DNA from: JAUIET01 sp045105115
GTDB lineage: Bacteria; Pseudomonadota; Gammaproteobacteria; Pseudomonadales; JAUIET01
Direction: 5' to 3'
Assembly (NCBI GenBank): GCA_045105115.1
Contig: JBGCDE010000054.1
Location: 54,873 to 118,872, forward strand
Length of the DNA stretch: 64,000 nt
In this document: positions 43,742 to 51,069 of the stretch, in pieces
Numbering within the stretch: position 1 is the first letter of the stretch
Layout of the letters: every line of letters begins with the position of its first letter
Made by a program: the position numbers and the translations under genes
Notes under the pieces: model-generated
Databases searched by the model: none
The model's input: only the letters and a program-made list of their open reading frames with translations
What the model was told of the DNA's origin: nothing

Positions 43742-44995
43742 ATGGAACGCGCGTTAATACAGAACATTTTGAAAATCTATGGCATAGGGGTATGCCATGC
43801 GCTGCAATTGATTGTGCCAGTGTTCGTACCGTTGCTATTGGGCAAGGGCCTGAGCATGGCTGAAATTCTGCAAACTCAAGCGGCGTTTGCGTTAACCGTT
43901 GCAGTGTTCGAGGTTCCATCAGGTTATCTTGCGGACGTGTATGGCCGTAAGGTAAGTTTGTGCTTGTCTGCCCTGTTGATGCTGTTGAGCTATGCCTGCC
44001 TGTATTCGGCAGAAACCTTTGTTGATTTTATTGTTTTCGAAGTAGTGATGGGTATTGCCTTGAGCCTCAGCTCCGGGTCCGATATGGCGATGTTGTTCGA
44101 CTCGCAACTGGCACTACAAAAGTTAAACAAGAAGTTCAACTTACCGGCTTCGGTTGGCAAATTGGTGGCTTTAACGTCTGTGGCTGAAGGTTTTGCGGCC
44201 TTAACGGCCAGTATCGTGTTTCTAAGTTTCGAGGTGGCACCTGCATTTGAGACCTTGCTGAGTTTGCAGTTGTTGTTAGGCATACCGCCGTTGCTGTTGT
44301 CGCTGACGCTGATAGAACCACCGCGATCTATAGGGTCTGGTGATCACAGCGATCACGCGCGAGCAATAGCCACTACCTTGGTGTATGGGGACCGTATCGT
44401 ATTGTGGAGTGCAATTAGCACGATCAGTTTTGGTCTGGTTGCCTTGCTGGCGTTCTGGACCTTCCAGCGATACTGGGAGCTTCAGTCTGTGCCGCTGGAA
44501 TACTTCGGTTTCTTGTGGGCCCTGCATTGCTTGATACGAGGTGTAAGCGCGCACTGGGCTTCAGCGCTGGAGCGAACGGCCGGTGGTGCCCAGCTTATGC
44601 TGGCAACCGCTGCTTTTACTGTGGTGGCATTTCTGGGCATGGCCGGACTCTCGGGTTGGGCGGGTGTTGCCTGTGCCTTGTTGTTCCCGATTTGTCGCGG
44701 CTTAAACTCGGTGCTGTTGTATGACGCGCTTAACAAGCGCGTGGACAGCGCGTTTAGAGCAACGATTAATTCGGTTCTGAACCTGGCAATCAGAGCGGCG
44801 TTTATCGTTGCCGGACCAATATTAGGGTTTGCGGTCGATCATTTCGGCATGCAGGCTTCGTTGCTTGGTTTGGCGGCCTTGAGTTTTCCAGTGCTTGGTG
44901 CGTCGGTGTTCGCGCTTTGTCGTGCCATTGCAAACAACACCAAGCAAGCTGAAGCGCTGGAGCACGCTGAAGCGTCGACTGTTCTGGAGCAATAG
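43742..44995 (+). CDS. Major facilitator superfamily transporter
   Basis: 417 residues with about twelve membrane helices. The MFS motif between helices 2 and 3 is present in VPSGYLADVYGRKVSL (GxxaDrxGRk). The closest general type is small-molecule/drug efflux or an unassigned permease; the substrate cannot be told. The ATG follows an AAGGTG ribosome site. A very strong terminator separates it from the TauE/SafE gene downstream. A terminator also lies before it, which suggests conditional expression. Confidence 0.85.
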   Translation: MERALIQNILKIYGIGVCHALQLIVPVFVPLLLGKGLSMAEILQTQAAFALTVAVFEVPSGYLADVYGRKVSLCLSALLMLLSYACLYSAETFVDFIVFEVVMGIALSLSSGSDMAMLFDSQLALQKLNKKFNLPASVGKLVALTSVAEGFAALTASIVFLSFEVAPAFETLLSLQLLLGIPPLLLSLTLIEPPRSIGSGDHSDHARAIATTLVYGDRIVLWSAISTISFGLVALLAFWTFQRYWELQSVPLEYFGFLWALHCLIRGVSAHWASALERTAGGAQLMLATAAFTVVAFLGMAGLSGWAGVACALLFPICRGLNSVLLYDALNKRVDSAFRATINSVLNLAIRAAFIVAGPILGFAVDHFGMQASLLGLAALSFPVLGASVFALCRAIANNTKQAEALEHAEASTVLEQ

Positions 44996-45015
44996 CAGCG
45001 ACCTGTACAAACCCA

Positions 45016-45046
45016 TGCGTGCACGTTACCGTGCACGCACTTTTTT
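45016..45046 (+). terminator. Strong intrinsic terminator after the MFS gene
   Basis: A perfect 10-bp stem, TGCGTGCACG (45016-45025) with CGTGCACGCA (45030-45039), has a 4-nt loop (TTAC) and a run of six T residues two bases later. It lies only 16 bp before the next start codon, so the next gene needs its own promoter, or read-through. Confidence 0.85.
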
Positions 45047-45061
45047 CAGTTTGGAGACACA

Positions 45062-45817
45062 ATGGAAATTTGGCAGCTACTGTTGTTGACCTTAACGGGA
45101 ATAGCAGCGGGCTTCATGAACGTGATGGCTGGAGGCGGGTCCTTGTTGACCGTACCGGCTATGTTGTTTCTCGACATACCCGGTCCTGTGGCAAACGGGA
45201 CCAACCGCATTGCGATTCTGGCGCAAAACATCACCGCCGTTATTACGTTTTTCAGAAAAGGCTTCTCAGACTTCAAGCTGAGCCTGAGTCTTGCCGCAGC
45301 GGCAGTGCCAGGCGCCATCATTGGTGCGCAAATGGGCACGGCATTGCAAGGCGTGTGGTTCGAGCGAGTTGTTGCAGCGGTAATGGTGGCGGTCATGATA
45401 CTAATGGCGACAGATAAAAAACCAAAAGCACAATTCACTGAGAATCCAGAACCTTTAAGCAAAGCTCGTATGATAGCGGGCCATGCATGTATGTTTGGCG
45501 CAGGTATCTGGGGTGGATTTATTCAGTTAGGCGTCGGTTTTATTCTGATGCCTATCTTGCACCGCGTGATGCAGCTGGATCTCGTTACCGTCAACATGCA
45601 TAAGGTCTTTATTGTGCTTGTTTATACGATTGCTGCACTGATGGTGTTTGCTACCCAGGTTGAAATTCTGTGGATCGTTGGTTTATGTCTGGCGGTTGGC
45701 AATTCAATTGGTGGGTGGCTTGGGGCGCATGTCACCATGGAGCATGGTGATGCGATTATTCGCCGCGTGTTCAACATTGTCTTGGCAGCGCTTATCATCA
45801 AGCTATTGTTCTTCTAA
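45062..45817 (+). CDS. TauE/SafE family (sulfite exporter-like) permease
   Basis: 251 residues with about eight membrane helices in two halves. Family features are GIAAGFMNVMAGGGSLLTVPAML, PGPVANGTNRIAILAQN, PGAIIGAQMGTAL, and in the second half GAGIWGGFIQLGVGFILMPIL...VNMHKVFI. The family exports organosulfonate-derived anions such as sulfite or sulfoacetate, or handles other small anions; here no sulfur-metabolism genes adjoin. GGAGA ribosome site. Probably cotranscribed with the small gene that follows. Confidence 0.88.
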   Translation: MEIWQLLLLTLTGIAAGFMNVMAGGGSLLTVPAMLFLDIPGPVANGTNRIAILAQNITAVITFFRKGFSDFKLSLSLAAAAVPGAIIGAQMGTALQGVWFERVVAAVMVAVMILMATDKKPKAQFTENPEPLSKARMIAGHACMFGAGIWGGFIQLGVGFILMPILHRVMQLDLVTVNMHKVFIVLVYTIAALMVFATQVEILWIVGLCLAVGNSIGGWLGAHVTMEHGDAIIRRVFNIVLAALIIKLLFF

Positions 45818-45834
45818 ACACGGGTAGCGTCACA

Positions 45835-45999
45835 ATGAACGAAGAATTAAAAACGGTTTTGTTTATAGCGCTTGCGATACTCATTGTCGGCGGCATCATG
45901 CGATCATCGTGGCGCATGCTCAAAAACAGCGAGCGTATGCTTGATGACGTTGACCGCGGCAAGTTAAAGCAACTTGATGATGACGGTTGGGATAAATAA
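45835..45999 (+). CDS. Small single-helix membrane protein (54 residues)
   Basis: Seventeen bp after the TauE/SafE gene, MNEELKTVLFIALAILIVGG starts with one hydrophobic helix (about 7-21). A charged tail follows (SSWRMLKNSERMLDDVDRGK and acidic residues). No known family. Codon usage and position support a real gene translated with the transporter; it could be an accessory subunit. The ribosome site is weak. The structured repeat B begins 22 bp after its stop. Confidence 0.55.
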   Translation: MNEELKTVLFIALAILIVGGIMRSSWRMLKNSERMLDDVDRGKLKQLDDDGWDK

Positions 46000-46021
46000 A
46001 AAATATCGGAGGTGATTGGAA

Positions 46022-46181
46022 CTTACTTAAGTACTATATGTGGCACTGAGGTTTTGGATTGAGTGTCGGTCAGCGAGACTGTGTGAGGGAGGGACCCCGA
46101 ACACAAGCCCCCATGGATGGGTTTACGGCGTGTCTCGCTGGCCGACACTCAATTCAAAGCCGGTCTATGCGCTTAAGTAAG
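46022..46181 (+). repeat. Structured repeat element B (second copy; candidate RNA)
   Basis: The same design as the element at 21006. The 30-nt arms are 46050-46079 and 46132-46161, fully paired with three G-U wobbles in the plus-strand RNA. The core is 52 nt and near-identical to copy A (TGTGTGAG.GAGGGA..., AAGCCCCCATGGATGGG, ACGGCGTGTC), lacking only its 23-nt segment. GGCACTGA flanks the left arm and GGTCT the right. An outer perfect 10-bp stem pairs 46022-46031 with 46172-46181. Compared with copy A the arms differ at 11 positions, yet pairing is kept. It sits in the 3' region of the TauE/SafE operon and just beyond the end of the convergent ABC gene. Confidence 0.85.
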
Positions 46182-46203
46182 CACCCCGCATGTCAGATTC
46201 GAG

Positions 46204-48060
46204 CTAAATACCTGCTTCACGCTGTTCGTCCCTAAACTGTAAATCGGCCAGGCGTTTATACAGCGGCGAACTTTTTACCAGACTAGTATGCGTTCCTTGG
46301 GCAACTAACTGGCCTTGATCCATCACTGCAATTTTATTCGCATGCAAAACGGTCGCCAGTCGATGCGCAATAATCACAGTCGTTCGATCACGCATGATTT
46401 CTTCAAGTGCTTGTTGAATCTGATGTTCGCTCTCAGCATCCAGTGCGCTGGTCGCCTCATCTAACAAGAGTAAGCGCGGATTCTTGAGTAGGGCGCGGGC
46501 AATCGCGACTCGCTGGCGCTGACCACCGGATAATTGCACACCTCGCTCGCCAAGATAACTACTGTAACCCTCGGGTAGCTGCATTATGAATTCGTGAGCA
46601 TGCGCGGCTTTGGCGGCGGCAACCACTTCAGCATCGCTTGCCTCGGGGTTGCCATAGCGAATATTGCTCGCCACGTTTGTGGAGAACAAAGCGGGCTGCT
46701 GCGCCACAACGGCAATTTGCTGGCGGTACTCGCGCGGATCAAACTCGCGAATATTGATGCCGCCAAACTCGATAGCGCCAGATTGCGGATCATAAAAGCG
46801 CTGCAGCAGTTCGAACACTGTTGATTTGCCGGCGCCAGAGGGCCCAACCAAGGCCAGGCTTTTGCCAGCTTCTATTTCCAGAGTGAAATCTTTGAGCGCA
46901 GCGGTTTCGGGTCTTGCCGGGTAAGCAAATATCACATTGGCCAGCTTCGCATTCGGCACTACGGTGGCGGCTTCTGCCAACGGTTTGTCGGGTGCAATAA
47001 TTTCAGCAGGCACGTTCATAAGCTCAATCAAACGCTCGGTGGCGCCAGCGGCTCTCTGCAGTTCGCCATACACCTCCGACAAGGTGCCAACCGCCATGCC
47101 AACCATCAAGGCATAAAATACAAAAGCGCCCAATTCACCGGCACTCATTGTACCGTTCAATACATCATGGCCGCCCGCCCACAGCATACCTGCAAGACCT
47201 GCAAACATGATGATGATGGCAATCGCAATCATTACGGCGCGCTGAATAATGCGCTTTCTAGCGATACTAAATGCTTGCTCCACTTCCTTGCCAAACGCCT
47301 GCTTTTCCAGCGGCTCTTGCGCAAAGCTTTGTACGGTTTTGATATTTTGAATAGCTTCACCGGCATAGCTTCCCACGCCAGCAATACTGTCTTGACTCTT
47401 GCGTGACAGGTCACGTACTTTTCTACCTACCCAAAAAATAGGAATAATCACCAGCGGTACCGCCGCCATGACAATGAGAGTGAGTTTCAGATTGGTGATC
47501 AACAAAATGATGAGTGCGCCCACCAACATAACTGTATTGCGCAAAGCCAGCGACAGCGAGCTACCAATAATGGATTGCAATATGGTGGTGTCGGCGGTGA
47601 GTCGAGACATGATCTCACCGCTCAGATTGGTCTCGAAGTAACTGGGGTGAAGTCCAATAATATGGTCAAACACCGCCTGGCGAAGATCTGCAGACACACG
47701 TTCTCCTAACCACGATACCAGGTAAAACCGCAACGAGCTGCCCAGCGCCATTAAAGTAGCCAGTGTCATGATAATACCAATGGCGTAGTTCAAACGCTCA
47801 CCACTGCTGGACACAAAGCCGCCATCTATCATCAAGCGAACCCCTTGGCCGATCGACAGTGTGATGGCTGCTGTGAATAGCAAAGCGGCTGCTGCAGCGA
47901 TCACCGTACCAGAGTAGGGCTTAAGAAATTGCAGCAGGCTTCGGAAAATGGCCAGACTGGCTTTGCTTTTCGGACGATTGCTCGGATCCTGTATCGATTC
48001 TTGCTGCTTGTCGTCGGAAGCGTTTAGCTGAATTCCCTCTTGCTGCGGGGTATTGGACAC
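46204..48060 (-). CDS. ABC transporter, fused permease and ATPase (ABCB/MsbA-like)
   Basis: 618 residues. Six membrane helices (about 35-340) precede the nucleotide-binding domain, which has GPSGAGKST (Walker A), LSGGQRQRVAIARAL (signature), LLLLDEATSALD (Walker B) and IIAHRLATV (switch His). The TM domain contains the family segment ENIKTVQSFAQE-like IQNIKTVQSFAQEPLE. It is a homodimeric half-transporter exporting lipids or hydrophobic compounds. The true MsbA usually sits beside lpxK, not here, so this is more likely a multidrug or lipid exporter. It begins 111 bp from a divergent esterase gene. Confidence 0.88.
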   Translation of the reverse strand: MSNTPQQEGIQLNASDDKQQESIQDPSNRPKSKASLAIFRSLLQFLKPYSGTVIAAAAALLFTAAITLSIGQGVRLMIDGGFVSSSGERLNYAIGIIMTLATLMALGSSLRFYLVSWLGERVSADLRQAVFDHIIGLHPSYFETNLSGEIMSRLTADTTILQSIIGSSLSLALRNTVMLVGALIILLITNLKLTLIVMAAVPLVIIPIFWVGRKVRDLSRKSQDSIAGVGSYAGEAIQNIKTVQSFAQEPLEKQAFGKEVEQAFSIARKRIIQRAVMIAIAIIIMFAGLAGMLWAGGHDVLNGTMSAGELGAFVFYALMVGMAVGTLSEVYGELQRAAGATERLIELMNVPAEIIAPDKPLAEAATVVPNAKLANVIFAYPARPETAALKDFTLEIEAGKSLALVGPSGAGKSTVFELLQRFYDPQSGAIEFGGINIREFDPREYRQQIAVVAQQPALFSTNVASNIRYGNPEASDAEVVAAAKAAHAHEFIMQLPEGYSSYLGERGVQLSGGQRQRVAIARALLKNPRLLLLDEATSALDAESEHQIQQALEEIMRDRTTVIIAHRLATVLHANKIAVMDQGQLVAQGTHTSLVKSSPLYKRLADLQFRDEQREAGI

Positions 48061-48171
48061 GCCTGTTTTCCTGCATGGATTAATCCGCTATTTTCGCACA
48101 CTTCTGCGGTGTACTGCTGACTTGAAAGAAACTGTTGTAGACTAAAGGCGCCGTCAAGCAGGAACAGAGCC

Positions 48172-49245
48172 ATGTTAATTCGCTGCGTTGTGCTTATTGC
48201 AATGAGCATTAGCTTCCACTCGGAATTAGCTGCAGAGCAGCCCGTGCCCGCAAAGTACTCTGTGCCGCGCCATGTGAGCGCAGAGGCGCAAGCAATATTG
48301 AGCCGACCCGTATTAATGGAAGGGCGGCTTGTCAGGCCTTCGTCGTCAGAACAATGGCAACAACTCAAGCGTCAGCAGAGCCTGCGCGTGCAACCGCAAA
48401 TTGAGCTTTTGAAATCTGCGCCAATAAACATCAAGCGAACTGAAATGGGTGGCGTCACTGTCAGAATTTTAACGCCCGAACAGATTCCTGCAGCTAAGCA
48501 AGATAAAGTACTTATTGGCTTGCATGGCGGCGCGTATGTTTTCTTTGGGGGTGAGGCGAGTGTGCTGGAGGCGGCCAATATCGCACTTGCGGGCCAATAC
48601 AAAGTGATTGCAGTTGATTACCGAATGCCGCCGGAGCACCCTTTTCCGCACGCGGTAAATGATGCCGTCGCCGTTTACAAAGCGGTGCTGGAAACGACAG
48701 CGGCAGAGAACATAGCGGTATTTGGTACCAGTGCTGGCGGCAGCCTCACGGCATCCATGATTGTCAGTGCAAGAGACCAGGGCTTGCCCCTACCTGCCGC
48801 AGCTTATATGAATACCCCGTGGTCCGATCTTTCCAAAACCGGTGACAGCTACGTGACCAATGAGGCCGTTGACCCTGTGTTGCCGGTGTACGGTGGGGCG
48901 CTCGCTGCCGCGGCGGAAGTGTATGCTGATGTTGCTGGTTTGAAGCACCCGCTAGTGTCACCCGTATATGCTGACTACTCGCAAGGCTTCCCACCAAGTT
49001 TGCTGATTACTGGTACCCGTGATTTATTGCTCAGTAGCACGGTTCGGTTGCATCGTGTATTACGAGAGGCGGGCGTCAACGCCGACCTGCACGTGTTTGA
49101 TGCTATGTGGCACGCCTTCACTGCCAATATTGATATGCCAGAAGCGCAGCGCGCGCAGCGCCTCGTCATTGACTTTCTGGATACCCAATTGCTAGCAAGC
49201 AGCGCTACGCGGCCGGCAAGTATCGCGAAGCTACCAAAAAAATGA
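48172..49245 (+). CDS. Exported alpha/beta hydrolase (hormone-sensitive lipase family)
   Basis: 357 residues. The N-terminal 20 residues (MLIRCVVLIAMSISF...) are a signal peptide, cleavage near LAA-EQ. The HSL family oxyanion motif HGGAY (in GLHGGAYVFFGG), DYRMPPEHPFPHAVND, the nucleophile in FGTSAGGSL (GxSxGG), and the acid and base D in ITGTRDLLLSST and H in MWHAF complete the triad. It hydrolyses carboxyl esters in the periplasm. It is divergent from the ABC exporter. Substrate unknown. Confidence 0.87.
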   Translation: MLIRCVVLIAMSISFHSELAAEQPVPAKYSVPRHVSAEAQAILSRPVLMEGRLVRPSSSEQWQQLKRQQSLRVQPQIELLKSAPINIKRTEMGGVTVRILTPEQIPAAKQDKVLIGLHGGAYVFFGGEASVLEAANIALAGQYKVIAVDYRMPPEHPFPHAVNDAVAVYKAVLETTAAENIAVFGTSAGGSLTASMIVSARDQGLPLPAAAYMNTPWSDLSKTGDSYVTNEAVDPVLPVYGGALAAAAEVYADVAGLKHPLVSPVYADYSQGFPPSLLITGTRDLLLSSTVRLHRVLREAGVNADLHVFDAMWHAFTANIDMPEAQRAQRLVIDFLDTQLLASSATRPASIAKLPKK

Positions 49246-49324
49246 GTGTTCAGTTTTCGGCTGCACTCGCGTGAGTTGAATAGGACAATGGTGCTCTCTA
49301 AAACGAGTGTTCGGGAGCCAGTCG

Positions 49325-50416
49325 ATGTTAGCCATTAACCAGTCGGAATCAGTGATAATGAGCCTGCCCAGTGACGACACTATGTATAAGGCTTTGCTTG
49401 ATCGCGATGCGCACTACGAAGGTGTATTCATTGTCGGTGTGACAACAACCGGCATTTACTGTCGACCAGTGTGCTCGGCGCGCAAGCCGTTGCGAAAAAA
49501 TGTGCAGTTTTTCAGTAATCGTGAACAAGCAAGGAGCGCAGGGTTTCGTGCTTGTAAGGTTTGCAAACCGGATACCTTGGCAGGAAGTGAACCTGAATGG
49601 CTTCTCAAGCTGAAAGATCAGTTGGATAATAATGAACGAATTAGCGACGCTGATTTGAGTAACATGGGCATCGATCCAGCGCGAGTCAGGCGCTGGTTTA
49701 ACAAGCACTACGGTACAACTTTTCAAGCATGGCAACGCGCGCGTCGACTCTCGGCCGCACATGATGCATTACAAGCGGATAACAGCGTGACAGAAACAGC
49801 ATTCGCCAGTGGTTTTGAATCCTTAAGTGGCTTTGGCGAGGCTTTTCAACGAGTGGCGGGCTGCTCACCGAAAGCGGGAAAAAATGCGCGCCTGCTTAAG
49901 GTAAAACGATTGTTAAGCCCGCTAGGCCCAATGTTTGCGGCAGCGAGTGACGAAGGTTTATGCTTGCTTGAATTTGATGACCGCAAGGCCATGGCGCAGC
50001 AACTTAGCCGCTTGCAGCGCGTATTGGATGCCCAATTTGTAGCCGGTGAGCATCCGATATTTGATTTACTGGAACGGCAGCTAATCGGGTATTTTAAAGG
50101 CGAGCTGACGCAATTCAGCGTGCCTTTGCAGTTTGCCGGAACTGAATTCCAAAAAAATGCCTGGCAAGCGCTGGTTGATATTCCCTATGGTCAGACCCGA
50201 AGTTACGCTGATCAGGCGATCGCTATTGGTAAGCCTGCGGCGGTTCGCGCGGTAGCGCGCGCCAATGGACAAAACGCTTTAGCGATTATTGTGCCGTGCC
50301 ACAGAGTGGTCGGCAAAGATGGCAAGTTAACGGGGTATGCGGGTGGTCTTTGGCGCAAGCAAAAATTACTGGCGCTGGAGCAATCAGACAAACAAGTGGA
50401 TTTATTCAGTCATTGA
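49325..50416 (+). CDS. ada: Ada: methyl-phosphotriester/O6-methylguanine-DNA methyltransferase and regulator
   Basis: 363 residues. The N-terminal Ada domain has the zinc cysteines in IYCRPVCSARK and ACKVCKPD (methylphosphotriester acceptor). An AraC-type helix-turn-helix follows (about residues 105-190; TAFASGFESLSGFGEAFQRVAGCSPKA). The C-terminal methyltransferase holds the acceptor Cys in IIVPCHRVVG. Alkylation of the N-terminal Cys makes Ada an activator of its own regulon. The ATG at 49325 has a GGGAG site 7 nt upstream and is chosen; 49358 is an alternative. No alkB or alkA is next to it. Its 3' end overlaps the next, convergent gene by 15 bp. Confidence 0.92.
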   Translation: MLAINQSESVIMSLPSDDTMYKALLDRDAHYEGVFIVGVTTTGIYCRPVCSARKPLRKNVQFFSNREQARSAGFRACKVCKPDTLAGSEPEWLLKLKDQLDNNERISDADLSNMGIDPARVRRWFNKHYGTTFQAWQRARRLSAAHDALQADNSVTETAFASGFESLSGFGEAFQRVAGCSPKAGKNARLLKVKRLLSPLGPMFAAASDEGLCLLEFDDRKAMAQQLSRLQRVLDAQFVAGEHPIFDLLERQLIGYFKGELTQFSVPLQFAGTEFQKNAWQALVDIPYGQTRSYADQAIAIGKPAAVRAVARANGQNALAIIVPCHRVVGKDGKLTGYAGGLWRKQKLLALEQSDKQVDLFSH

Positions 50417-50917
50417 GTCAGTTGCACACTCGCGCGCGGGCAGTTCAATTCTCAACTCAGTTTCATTCTCTTGTTTTCGCTCAAAACATCGGCCATCCAG
50501 CGTTCTTTCCAGGCGTCGCTTTATCGTGACGCCAGCTGAGCGGGCTGGCGCGGCTCTATTGTCTAAATAGTCGTTCGATTGGTAGCCGTAGTTGCGATTA
50601 AGAGCTGGGTGATAGTAATTGTCGTAGTAGTTGTAAGGGTTCCAATGCAAAGGCGGGGCATAAATATCCCCGCCGTTTTCCTTAACAACATCCTTACGTG
50701 CGTGATAGCTTCGATGGTAAGTAGAATTTCCGTAGCGAGGTTTGGTGAAATGCGCGTGACCGTAGTCAGTGGGTGGTCCTGAATGCGTATTGCCCTGGCC
50801 CAACTCATAGCCATCGGTTTTGTATCCCAGGCCGTCTGGCTGACCATCGGTTTGTGCGATAACAGCCGAATTTATCAAAATGCCCGCGAGGGCCCATGCA
50901 GAGTATTTGACTGGCAT
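50402..50917 (-). CDS. Secreted hypothetical protein rich in Tyr, Asn and His
   Basis: 171 residues. It has a signal peptide (MPVKYSAWALAGILINSAVI, cleavage after IAQ). The mature part is polar and aromatic (YNYYDNYYHPALNRNYGYQS; GPPTDYGHAHFTKPRYGNS) with two cysteines in the last 35 residues (GRCFERKQ and ARECATDS), which may form a disulphide. I know no family. Low-complexity composition suggests an extracytoplasmic unstructured or metal-binding protein. It overlaps the end of ada by 15 bp in convergent orientation. Confidence 0.6.
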   Translation of the reverse strand: MPVKYSAWALAGILINSAVIAQTDGQPDGLGYKTDGYELGQGNTHSGPPTDYGHAHFTKPRYGNSTYHRSYHARKDVVKENGGDIYAPPLHWNPYNYYDNYYHPALNRNYGYQSNDYLDNRAAPARSAGVTIKRRLERTLDGRCFERKQENETELRIELPARECATDSMTE

Positions 50918-51069
50918 CGCTTTTTCCGAATGTGAGTGCTGCTACTCTCTTATTGTAAATCCTGGGCTGAAGAAGTCACAAGGGATATACCACTGCTATC
51001 TCAATGAGCGCCGAACGGTTATTATTCGTGTACCGTTGCGCTTGCGCATCAATATTGCGAAGTAAGTGT

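Noticed and set aside
45016..45046. GCGTGCACG palindrome as a protein-binding operator
   Set aside because: The perfect stem with a 4-nt loop and a T run is explained better as an intrinsic terminator.
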